Assembly (NCBI RefSeq): GCF_011745365.1 | Contig: NW_024468911.1 | Span: forward strand, 2,970,759 to 3,034,758 | Direction of reading: 5' to 3' | Length of the DNA stretch: 64,000 nucleotides | Source of the DNA: Cryphonectria parasitica EP155 | Taxonomy: Eukaryota > Ascomycota > Sordariomycetes > Diaporthales > Cryphonectriaceae | Part shown: positions 43,212 to 52,645 of the stretch, one piece after another | Position numbering within the stretch: the stretch's first letter is position 1 | Layout of the letters: every line of letters begins with the position of its first letter | Position numbers and translations under genes: made by a program | Notes under the pieces: generated by a model | Told to the model about the DNA's origin: nothing | What the model saw: the letters and a program-made list of their open reading frames with translations, nothing else | Databases searched by the model: none

Positions 43212-43420
43212 GGGCAAGGCCTGGTCCAGCGTGTGTTTTCTCTGTTTCCTTTTGTTTTCTTCATCTAATAGTAATATGTAGTTCCCGTGAAGGCGCCAAG
43301 TGGCGTGCGATCAAGTGGGGCTGTCAAGTGTCGGTCATTGCAATGTTTCCTTGAAGGAAGCACGTGAAGACTGATTATCTTAGTTGAGCATATGAAGAGA
43401 GATTACTATTATTGTGCGAG

Positions 43421-43503
43421 CTGACTTGCTATGACTGCGCACACTGCATGTGCTTATGTGTAACACGTGAGCACATGCTGTGTGCGTAGTTATATCAAGT
43501 TAA
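43421..43503 (+). repeat. Hairpin 2, between convergent genes
   Basis: Long imperfect inverted repeat with almost no loop. The left arm 43421-43461 and right arm 43462-43503 pair over about 41 bases with few mismatches, and include GCATGTGCT and AGCACATGC. It sits in the shared 3' region of both transposon genes, so it would be transcribed from either side. Confidence 0.85.
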
Positions 43504-43550
43504 TCTACTCGAGATCAGCATATGAAGAAAAATTACTATCATTGTGCGAG

Positions 43551-43597
43551 TTGACTTGATGTGACTGCGCATACTGCATGTGCCTACATCAAGTCAA
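43551..43597 (+). repeat. Hairpin 3, between convergent genes
   Basis: Perfect 12-bp arms TTGACTTGATGT and ACATCAAGTCAA around a 23-base spacer that keeps the half-arm GCGCATACTGCATGTGC. It belongs to copy 2 of the direct duplication and looks like a deleted version of hairpin 2. Confidence 0.85.
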
Positions 43598-43680
43598 TCT
43601 ACACGAGAAGAACTGCAATACACTCAAAATTCTATGATCTGTTCCCCCACGGATAATCGCTCATCTTTCCGCTTCCGACT

Positions 43681-46392
43681 CTAGCTTATCTGGCTAAGCT
43701 CAATTGATGCAGAGCTTAGTACTGATGCTGAAGCCTCGTGAGCTTGTCTCTGGATACGAGGAGGTGCAGAGGAAGGCGGAGTGCAGGGATCCAGGAGTGA
43801 TGAAACTGGTGGCAATCGGCGCTCCTTGCGCAAGCTGGACATTGCCATCATAAGATCTTCTCTCAGCACTGCAACATGAGCAGCAGTACTTCGTGATCTT
43901 CGTCTCTTTTTGGGAGGCTTATCGTGAAATTGAATGTATTGTGTACTGCCTGATTCTGCTGGCAGATTGGCAGCCCAGTCTTCTAAGCTCTGGGCGCCAC
44001 GCTTTTGAGCATGTCTGCTTGGGAGGACTCGAGAGTCTGGTATATTGTAAAGCCGGATATTATCCAGCGAAAGTGGACAATCTTTTCGAATATTCCAATG
44101 AGGATGGATATCAGTGAGTTGAAGGCAAAGAGATTGGCTTGCGAGACTGATCATAGTATGGCAACATGGAAGACCGTATTGCTGAGCAAAGAAGCCTGAA
44201 CACGCTGTAGCTGGCAGTTCATTCCGAGCTATCTTTCCTGCAAGATCAAATTGATCTTTCATCAACTCCAAGCTCTTCCTTGAGCAAGATCGGTTGATAT
44301 TCTTGAAGAATGCAGCTTGTTGCAATCCCAGATAAAATCTGCATTGATCTCTGGCCTTGTTGCTTTCAAACTGATGCTGTTGCTGCTCCAGCATAGTTAT
44401 GATTGCTTTATGAAGCTTCTCGAGACTTGTAAGCCGATTGCGAAGATGTGCTTTCAAAGCAGCATGAGCACTCTCTGCTCGTGAGGAAACTCGAATGCCG
44501 TAATTACGGAAAGAATTAACAGCGTATTCGCAGAATTCATGCTTCCAGGGCAGCCAGGTATTCTGAAGATAATTGATTATCTCTATCAACAGATTAGTCA
44601 TAACTTAACTCATAGTGGCTACAGCGCGCACTGCATGTGCTCACATATCTTGTGTGAGCACATGCAGTGCGCGCTGTATTTGTAGAGAGAACTTACCTGG
44701 TTGGTCATGAAAATCTTGGCACAAACTTTTCCATATATCACGAGCGCTTTTTTCTGTCTTTGCATAGACCATATCCTGCCATGCGAATAGAATGCCATCT
44801 GCATTATCGCACCATTTGCGCCCTAGCCCTGGTTCAGGTCTGAGGATCTTCTCAAGCTTGGTTCTCGTCTTATTTCCATACCGAGCCTCCTGATCAGGTT
44901 TACTGAGCAGACGAGAAGCGAGACTGTTCATCTTCCGATTCTCATCTACCATGATTGCTTCAGCTTCATCCTGTATGATAAAGCCATTGCCGATAGCACG
45001 AGATATCGAGGTGCTTAAGAAAGGAGCATTACGAAGCCCACTGCCAATCCCACCGCCTCTCTCACCTAGTGCAGTGCCTGCCAGAGAACCGTTCCACTTT
45101 TGTCGAATATGATGAGCAACATTCTTCATGATATGCCAGCGGCAGAGCTGCTGTGCGATCTCAATTAGCTCTCCTTGGCCTTCCGAAGTAGAAAGTAAGG
45201 CATTGATAGCGTTCTTGTATGCGAGATCACAATCGCTGATCATCACAAGAGGAAGCTCAATGCTTTTTGCCTTAGCTAAAGCGAACAACTGATCAAGTAC
45301 CCATCTGAATGAATCCTCTCGTTCTCCACTGAGAAGATAGAATGCAATACTGAAGTTGGTATAGCATGAAGAGATACCGCCCAGCTGACAAAGTAGCATA
45401 TTGAACCGATTGACGTTGTATGTGTTATCAATGCTGATGACTTCAGAATGCTCTTTCCACATCTCGAGATTCCATTTGTACGTCCAGAAGATCCGCACAG
45501 GGCGTGAGGTAAGATCTCCAGGGACCTTGTAATCAATAATAACAGTTGCTTTACCAAGGGATTGCATTGCTTCCAGATCCGAGATCATCCTCTGCGTGGC
45601 TGTTCTTGATTCAAATTGATGAGCTCGATCCCGTACAAGAATATACTTGATATCATTAGCGTGGATAGGAGCGTGAAGCTCTCGGCGTAGCTGAGCTGCA
45701 ATATCGCTATGCGTGTTCTTGCTATTCTGAGCAAGTGTGAGGATTCGATTGATGATCTCGGGTGTTCGGTAAGATCGACGGTTTGCTGGATGCATAGAAG
45801 CATTATGTTGATTCAGATCGTGGCCATGATGATGATCGTTCTCAGTCTTCAGGTTGAAATACCATCGCCCATCAGCATGCTCATTTGCTGTTGCCTTCCA
45901 TTGGCAATCAGACTTTGCCGTATTCAAGGACTCCTTGGTCTTCGCATGCTGACCATATACACATCGGATATCGACTCTTCCACGGGTTCCACCCCCACGA
46001 TGATCTTTGCGTATACGTGCTTTGAATACACCAAACCCCATCTCACAAGCGCGGTTTTGAACAGCTTCGAGCAGAAGTTCCAGCGTATCATAATCATCAG
46101 TTGTAAGCTGGAAAGGAGAGCTGTGGTCCAGGGCATCAGCTAGGTGCTGATCAAGCTCGAGGTCCGAGTATCTCTCCGAGTGTCCCTCCGAGTGTCCCTC
46201 CGATTGAGCCTCCGATTGAGCCTTCAATTGAGCCTCCAATTGAGCCTCGAGGTCCGAATGTCCCTCCGATTGATTCTCCGAGTATCCCTCTGTTTGCTCT
46301 AAGCAAGTTAGATCTAAAGACTCTAAATCCGAAGACTCAGATCCAGAGGATGCAGATCCATGCTGCTGAAAGAGAAAGCCCTGAGTAGACAT
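43681..46392 (-). CDS. MULE transposase (DDE, SWIM zinc finger), intact
   Basis: Two exons on the minus strand (46392-44697 and 44582-43681) give 865 aa. Order: a repetitive Ser/Glu/Gln N-terminus (~34-79); a FAR1/WRKY-like zinc-binding region with CVYGQ...CQWKATA and 'NDHHHGHDL'; and the MULE transposase core with Asp322 (VISIDNTYNV) and Asp387 (MISDCDLAYK) as DDE acids and the C-x2-H motif CRWHIMKNV. Exon 2 carries 'SRAESAHAALKAHL' and a SWIM-type finger (ATACSGFFAQQYGLPCCHTM). The C-terminus is basic with KKRRRSRS. The intron (44696-44583) has donor GTAAGT, a CTAAT branch site and acceptor GATAG, and restores P-E-I-I-N-Y-L-Q. No stop or frameshift interrupts it, so it may be active. Confidence 0.9.
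44621..44677 (+). repeat. Hairpin 4, inside the transposase intron
   Basis: Perfect 25-bp arms (44621-44645 and 44653-44677) with a 7-base loop. The left arm begins ACAGCGCGCACTGCATG. It fills half of the 114-base intron and lies between the donor and the CTAAT branch site, so the pre-mRNA would fold it. Confidence 0.95.
46156..46292 (-). repeat. 12-bp minisatellite in the transposase coding region
   Basis: About eleven imperfect 12-base units (TCCCTCCGAGTG-like) encode repeated SEGH / AQSE / AQLE tetrapeptides at about residues 34-79 of the transposase. The unit length is a multiple of three, so copy-number change keeps frame. Confidence 0.85.
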
Positions 46393-46453
46393 AGTGATGA
46401 TTTGATGAGAGGTAGTATTGCGTATTCAGTATATGGCAATGTATGGTAAAGAT

Positions 46454-46488
46454 AGTTGGCGGTGTGTCACAAGCACACACCGCCAACT
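46454..46488 (+). repeat. Hairpin 5, right subterminal
   Basis: Perfect 14-bp arms AGTTGGCGGTGTGT and ACACACCGCCAACT around a 7-base loop, 62 bases upstream of the transposase start codon. It does not share the CATGTGCTCAC core. Confidence 0.95.
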
Positions 46489-46500
46489 GAATTTTGCAAC

Positions 46501-46591
46501 ATCTCATACATACGCATCTCCAGCACAGGACATGTGCTCACAAGATTCTTGTGAGCACATGTCCTGTGCTGGAGATGCGTATGTATGAGAT
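46501..46591 (+). repeat. Hairpin 6, perfect 91-bp palindrome
   Basis: Arms 46501-46545 and 46547-46591 are exact reverse complements over 45 bases with a single T between them. The inner stem is CATGTGCTCAC...GTGAGCACATG as in the other hairpins; the outer 30 or so bases differ from them. It lies 109 bases upstream of the transposase start, in its promoter/5' leader. Confidence 0.97.
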
Positions 46592-46777
46592 GTATATTAC
46601 TGATTCCCTTCACTCAGTTCGTATGTACTACTCCAGAGCTCTGGTGCAATTGCTGGCAGCAGCTAATGGCTCCTCAAAAGCTGACTCAGGCAGCTGATGA
46701 GTACAGGTAATTTGATATCTAGCACAGTATGAAAAATGGCTGTGCACTTAGATGGCTGTTTACTTTAGGTATAGCGC

Positions 46778-46829
46778 CGGTGGGGGCCGGGTTGATTTCT
46801 CCAGGAGGCGGGTTGATTTTACTAAATCG
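46778..46829 (-). repeat. Right terminal inverted repeat of MULE
   Basis: Reverse complement begins CGATTTAGTAAAATCAACC and pairs with 41198-41249. Both tandem AAATCAACCC words are kept, the inner one with a single change. Confidence 0.9.
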
Positions 46830-46837
46830 GGTGGTAC
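46830..46837 (+). repeat. Target site duplication, right copy (GGTGGTAC)
   Basis: Identical to 41190-41197. Confidence 0.85.
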
Positions 46838-46887
46838 TTTGAGGCCCGTTTCTCGACCCGCTTCCGGGTGCTGAAATCTTCAGGGGC
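46838..46887 (-). pseudogene. Decayed gene, piece on the far side of the MULE
   Basis: Reads APEDFSTRKRVEKRASK in the frame that continues, across one copy of the target duplication, into YHLAFTYVPV at 41189 and below. A TAA at 46888-46890 closes the frame upstream, so only about 17 codons remain on this side. Confidence 0.4.
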
Positions 46888-47741
46888 TTATACCCCGGAA
46901 AAGGCATCTAAAAACCACTTCACCACTCTGAAGGTTGTAAGACAGGTCGTAAGCAGACCAAATTGTCCTGTTCCCGCTTCAGTAAACGATCGGATATTTG
47001 GCAGTATGCGAGCGATAACGAGAACGGCAGTGCACTAAGTGGCTGTATGCGACCCGCCTGGGGCAGTGCTGAAAGGCGCTGGCGTATGCTATGGGCTACT
47101 ATGCACATTACGACAACAGTACCCATATTACTTCTCATGCAGTGGTTGGTAGGACAGGTAAGTGCTTTAGTACGTGCTATAGTACGTTGTTGCCGTGCTG
47201 AGAGGGAGGAGGCTTAACCAACATGACTCGTAAGCCGTGTCAGGAACGACCCCACGTCTCACTCCTTCACCCAGGGTCTCTCTCACAGTATCGCTATGCT
47301 GTCACTATTGCCTTGTACCAATTGGTATGTATGTAGCGACCTGCAGCCTTGTTCCTTCCTTCGACTGGCGTCCCGGCACTTCCGTGCTGGTGGTGAATCA
47401 ATGGAAGGTCCTTCCAACAATCCTTCCTTGGGAGGAGAGGGAACCCACCTCGTTCTCGTTTGGCTCGCAAAGCTGGGAAGCTGAGCTGAGAGGAAAGTCT
47501 CTCAACCGCGCGAGGGCATTGTAATGTGATAGAAATGAATTGTCGAGAGGGGGAGGGAGAGAGATGGCATTTAAAAGGAGGCAAGGCTCCTCATCTTGAG
47601 AGGAGTTTGTAGCATTGCTGTTGCTCCCTTTGTATCCAGCTCACATCACAATCCTTGGACCACAAAGACGTACAAACCACTGTCATTTCTCCTTCCCTTC
47701 AACTCTTCCTTGTGTTGGGTTTTCCCTTTCCTCTAAGAGAT
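46888..47741. other. Island edge and promoter of next gene
   Basis: 0.85 kb with no supported gene. The left half still looks like island DNA. The right half, CT-rich with a 5'-leader look near 47640-47741, belongs to the conserved hypothetical gene. Confidence 0.4.
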
Positions 47742-49584
47742 ATGGCCTTCCGTGACCCGGGGCAAAACAACTATGGCCCAATCGGCAAGTTGGTCCAGGG
47801 CCTGGCAGTCGGAGTCGGGCTGGCCTCCGAAAGCATTCAGCACCACAAGGAGAAAAAGCAACAGAAAAAGCTCGAGGGCGCCCGGGCGGTAGCAGCAGCA
47901 GCAGACGATGGAGAATCACCAACACAGCGCGACCTGATGCTCCAGGACAGCCGGGAGGATGAAGACGAGGAAAAGGTGCAGACCCCACGAGCTTTAGACG
48001 AGGCGGCATGGCAGCTCGACGACATGCAGGCCGAACTTAGCGGCGAGGTTCCTCCACCACCATATGGGGAGCTCGATCAGGCCGGTTATCAGTCAACCGG
48101 CATTGTAGGGAGTGCAGTGGACGAGCCAGCACTCGCCGCCAGCTTCATAGGCGAGCATCCTCTGCCGTCGCCCTCTGCCGAGCCAGTCGCCCGTCGTCTC
48201 GACCTCCCTGTCATCCTCACCCAGCGCCGGCCCAAGGCGCGGACGAGAGGCTTTGTGCGTGCCTATGCGCCGATCCTGGAGGATGTGGGGATCGACCAGC
48301 CGACCTTTCTGGACTTTATCAACAAGCTGAACAAGGCGATGGAGCCCAGCCCGTGGATCCAGACCATCAACCTGGCCTCATTCGCGGCGCAGCACGTGCC
48401 CGAGCCCGTCACCGTTGCCGTGTCCATCGCGTGCAAGATCGCAGCCGATGCCGCCGCCGAGGTGCACAGCCGGTCCAAGACGAACAAGTTCTTGGACACG
48501 GTAAATGAGGACTTTTTCCGGCCGCGGGGCCTGGTCGCCATCCTCATGACCTGGAAGCCCAGCGACCCGTCCATGTTGACGGACGTTGACTTTAATCTCG
48601 GCTCCAAGATCTCGAGCGCCACCTCCACATCCGAGGGGCAGCAGGGCAGCACTTTGGGCAAGCTCAGGCACCGCATGCAGGCGTCCTCGGGCACCAGCAG
48701 TTTCGAGTTCCCTGAGACAGCCCCCCTGATCTTCCCGGCCCTGGACGAGCTAGCCGCGTCGCGGTCCGAGGACCCAGACGCAGAGGCCAAGAAACAGAAC
48801 GCCGTCAAGCGCGGCGGCCAGTTCCTCCAGGACTACTTGGACCGCCGCGCCGTGGCCAAGTGGGCGGGCGACAACCCCGACAGTAAGATGGCCAACGCCC
48901 AGCCCAAGCCTGAGTTCCGCTCGCGGTATGCCGATCCAACGCACCCGGCCAGCAGCGGCGACCTGCTCGCCTTCGTCACGGGCGGGAAGCTCACGAGCCA
49001 GCCTGGCCTGGTCGAGCGCAGCGGCATCAAGAGCATCTCGACGGCGGGCAGGCGCTCTGCGGTCCTAGAGGTCAGGGGCCTCGCGCAACGTGGCTTTGAC
49101 CGTGGGTCGATCCTGGACAGAACGGCGGGGGCTCTGCAGGCTCGAGGCTTGCGGGGTGGACTCGGGTCGCTTGGGCCTGGGCCTCGTGGGCGGCCTGGGC
49201 TTCCAGCACCTCATGCGCCGTATGGAGGACAAGTTACTACCGGCCGAGGTGATGCATACGATCAAGGAGAGTATGGAGGAGATGCGAGGTATGACGGGCC
49301 GTTGGTGAGCAGGCGGCTTACCCCGGAAAGGGGAGGACTAAGTGGCAGAGGAGTAGGTGGTGGTGGTGGTGGACTGGCGGGGGGCGTCAAGAAGTTGCTG
49401 CAGAGCGTAAGTCAAAACACTTCCTCTTTATTCCCACCCTTTTCTTGCACACCACATGAGCGTGGGCTAACGTTTCTTTCTCTCTCACCAGGACGTCTTA
49501 TATCTCATGATTGTCAACAGACCTGATGAGGAGGCGATCGCTGAAGCCATGTCGCACATCCAGAGAGACGGGACGTATCAATAA
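47742..49584 (+). CDS. Conserved fungal hypothetical protein
   Basis: Two exons (47742-49406 and 49492-49584) give 585 aa. The central ~170 residues look folded and conserved in type: 'FVRAYAPILEDVGIDQPTFLDFINKLNKAM', 'PWIQTINLASFAAQHVPEPVTVAVSIACKIA', 'FLDTVNEDFFRPRGLVAILMTWKP'. The hydrophobic Ala/Val helix between them is membrane- or core-like. The N-terminus is Ala/Glu-rich and disordered. The C-terminal third is Gly/Arg-rich with a poly-Gly run. Exon 2 ends 'DVLYLMIVNRPDEEAIAEAM'. I know such proteins as widespread in ascomycetes but without an assigned function, and assign none. Confidence 0.82.
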
Positions 49585-50676
49585 TACTTTAGCATGAGCG
49601 TTTGTACAAAATAAACAATGTAGCGTTGGAACAAGGCGAGCCAAGAATCTTGGCCCTGCTGCTGTGGTGGCCCGAGAAAGTGGATCACATCCGCTCCAAG
49701 TGCCGACAGAAGAGAGCCAAATAAGATCCTGGCCGGGGAGAACCTCCATACTTCTGAGTACTTACATGCTTCTCTCGCACTGCGCAGAAGCAGACGATGA
49801 TGGTAAAAGATTGAAGATGGACCCCCAGCAAAAAGTAGAACCCCATCTCTCGAACTCCTCCACCCTGGTTTATGCTTTTCTATCTCCTTTATTTAGTATA
49901 CAGTATCAACGGAAATCTCGGCTCTCTCGGAGCTGTCTCGTCTTCCGTATAATTAGTAGCAACATTACTTCCGTGACAAGTACTTGTACGTAGTAAATAT
50001 CGCATGACGCAGCGGATGGGGTCGCATGAGCCAAGACTTTTGTTGTGCTCCAGCCCAATCTCGGATGGCTGGCCTACATTTCTCAGCTGAGAAGAAATGG
50101 TTTGGGGAAGGGGGGAGGGTTGTGGCAGACCAAGCAACCTACGAGCGAAGCCATCGCGAGACTTGCAACAAAAACAACAAGAAGAGGAATAAAGACGAGG
50201 AAGAACATGTTGGTTTCCTGGATGTTGGCATTTTTGTGAGGAATTGGACAGACGCCGGGATTTCTGCACCGCCACGAACCCGACTCATCAACACGTTACG
50301 CAATGATGGATTCCCGCCTTGACCACGACATATCCACTATCGTAAACATGGCTACTACCGTCAAGTTGGGCCTTTCTCTTCACAAAGCCTTTTAGATAGA
50401 GTATGTTTGCTCCATAATATCAAAATCAGGGGTCCCGCAGACTCCACACAGCTGATATTTGTACGCGTGGGCCCCTGTCGAGCCACCCTTTTGTCGACAA
50501 ATGCTCTGGCTCCGGCGAGGGGGCGATATAAAGGGGGCTTGCTTTGGAAGGCCATTGTTTTTCTCTGCAGAGTCGATTCTTGCGTGTGGTCTTATTCATC
50601 ACATTGAATACTGCATTATTCACTTTTGCTCCTCATCCACAAACTCTTTACTTGGGGTCGACCAAAAGACACAAAG
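49585..50676. other. Intergenic, 1.1 kb
   Basis: No supported gene. A TATA-like GGGCGATATAAAGG at about 50520 lies some 150 bases upstream of the small Cys/Gly-rich gene. Confidence 0.45.
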
Positions 50677-51155
50677 ATGCCCGAAGTCGCCCCACCTCAA
50701 CAACAACAGCCCATGGAGGCCCCAGCGTCCGGGCCCATCGTCAACAGACAGCCCGTAAGCGAACAAACCCTAACTTGAGAAAAAGGGGGCCATTGTTTCT
50801 TTTTCGACTCCTTGACTGACTGGGAGAATCCTCTTGCTAATCATCGAAACAGACTGGCGAGGCACCCATGACGATGAGTATCCGCGGCGGCGACGGCGAG
50901 GACTGTGACTGCTGCTGCCTCTGCTGTAACTTTGGCTGTGGAGATGACGACAGGCCGCCTGAGGGAGGTGGTTTCGGCGGGCCAGGAGGGCCAGGAGGGC
51001 CAGGAGGGCCGGAGGGTCCAGGTGGATGGGGCGGTGGTGGCCCCGGAGGTCCTGGAGGGCCGGAAGGACCCGGTGGTTGGGGCGGTGGTGGCCCTGGTGG
51101 CCCAGGAGGACCTGGGGGTCCTGGAGGACCGGGTGGTCCGCCGCCGGGATATTAA
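50677..51155 (+). CDS. Small Cys-cluster, Gly/Pro-rich protein
   Basis: Two exons (50677-50754, 50853-51155) give 126 aa. The N-terminus is Pro/Gln-rich without a signal peptide. A dense cysteine cluster, DCDCCCLCCNFGCGDDD (about residues 44-60), comes next, then collagen-like GPGGPGGPGG repeats with GGW units to the end (PPPGY). The Cys cluster resembles palmitoylation-prone or metal-binding CYSTM-like modules, but the hydrophobic helix of true CYSTM proteins is absent. The repeats come from a GGN-rich minisatellite. The intron has donor GTAAGC and acceptor AACAG. Function unknown. Confidence 0.72.
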
Positions 51156-52645
51156 TCGGCTTTTGTGGTGGTATGGGAGGTCGAAACAGATTTCTTGATA
51201 CCTTTAAGGGGGAGTGAAGGAAGCGAGGATGAGGACAAGAGGCGAGACATGAGCTCTGACAGAAAGGACTCGCAAGCTAAGGAAAGGCTTGGCTGGGCTC
51301 TGAACCAGCCTAAGCTAGACGAGACGCCCATAGTATCTAGGGCGTCAATTGAACATATCGATATATTGAGAAGGGGACACCCCTCTGCTCAAGGAATATA
51401 TATCTGGCCCGGGAACGGTTCACAAGAAGACCAGTATCTCATGCCTCGGCCATAAATGGCCTTCACCAGCAGAATGTATCAGGACTTGATGGGGAGGGGG
51501 GGGGGGTTTAGAAAAAAATACCTTTTTCCTGTCTGTTTTTCTTCTTATCTTTTTGTCTTCTCTTTCCTTTTGGGAGAGGGTTGTTTACAATATCTTGTAC
51601 GTTCGTCTAGAGAGCGTTCTTGGTGTACTAATTCTATCAAGTAATTTAGGTTACTGTATCTAGTTTTGAATTCTTGAATACTTGGACCGGGTGGCTTAGG
51701 GGGAAAGAACAAAAAGTAGAAGAAGAAAAAAAACAAGAGAAGGGAAGAAGGAAAAAAAAAAAAGGGAAAAAAAAGGAAAGTAAATGATTCGTAGAAGGAA
51801 CGCACAGCAAGAAAAAAGGACTTGAAGACATCGACGAGACTTCTATAGCTCCGCTTCTGAACAGCGACTCGATAGCCCACGTTACTAACTAATTGGCGCT
51901 CACCTCTTTTAGAGACAGATGATGTCAGATCGTAAGTCGGCTTTGTCGCGCGACCTTTGCTTTGGTGCGATCTGCTGCATGTGTGTAAGCCGGACGAAAC
52001 TGCAGGAGACGCATAGTTATAACCCGAGCCTATGCGACCGCCCGAATCGGTGGTTCGCGTGCCGGCCTCTCCCTTGCCACCCGCAGTCTGACCACTGGCA
52101 TACTACATGTACAGTAAGTTGGAGAAGATGGTGGCAGGTTAGGATTGGTGTTCTGAATCCTGCCATTTATGCCTGCGTTCCATGGATAATCCGATAGGTG
52201 GCTGTTGGCTAGGTGCAGTACCGCTTCCTACTAACGGAAAGCAAGATACTCGTTGCAACATGTAGCAATTCTCTTCCCCGTTGGGCGGTTTGCTATTCGT
52301 TGCCTGTGCGCTTGCTTGAGAAGGGAGAGGCCAACATATGCTCGCTCGGCTCGCGTAATTTGTCGTGCCCGACTTTGCGGTATTCTCTTCGTTCCTCACA
52401 ATGAATTGTGTGCATCAACGTGCGCCACGATGGAAATAACCACGAGCCTTGCCATGTTGCAGTACATATTGGAAGAGAGTATAAGGAGAGTGGTGTTCCC
52501 AGGTCGGATGGAGGAGAAAAAATAGGGTCTGGCCGGAGTCACACCAATATCAGAGCATACACCAGAGAATTCATCTCGAAGAAGTCATTGTGATTGGACG
52601 TTTCGATTAGGACAACAACATCAAATACCAACGCGAGCAACCAAC
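51156..52645. other. Intergenic, 1.5 kb
   Basis: Includes an 11-G run at 51496-51506 and a purine-rich A/G tract at about 51700-51790. I see no supported gene in it. Confidence 0.45.

Larger units (their letters stand above)
43387..43608 (+). repeat. Direct duplication carrying hairpins, between the two MULE genes
   Basis: Two diverged copies, about 43387-43512 and 43517-43608, share 'AGCATATGAAGA', 'ATTGTGCGAG', 'GACTGCGCA', 'ACTGCATGTGC', 'ATCAAGT' and 'AATCTAC' in the same order. Copy 1 includes a complete hairpin; copy 2 lacks about 40 bases of its right arm. Confidence 0.8.
41198..46829. mobile_element. Complete Mutator-like element (MULE), 5632 bp
   Basis: A DNA transposon bounded by 52-bp terminal inverted repeats (41198-41249 and 46778-46829) and an 8-bp target duplication. 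Inside are two convergent genes whose starts lie at similar distances from the ends: a DUF3716-like Cys-motif gene on plus (start 41688, 490 bases in) and an intact MULE transposase on minus (start 46392, 437 bases in). Several hairpins lie in both subterminal zones, between the two 3' ends and in the transposase intron. The intact transposase, well-matched ends and exact target duplication point to a fairly recent insertion. Fungal MULEs such as Hop are known; I cannot tell whether this family has been named. Confidence 0.9.

Noticed and set aside
41342..46591. Repeated hairpins as a CRISPR-like array
   Set aside because: They are eukaryotic, irregularly spaced, inverted rather than direct, and lie within a transposon with coding genes between them.
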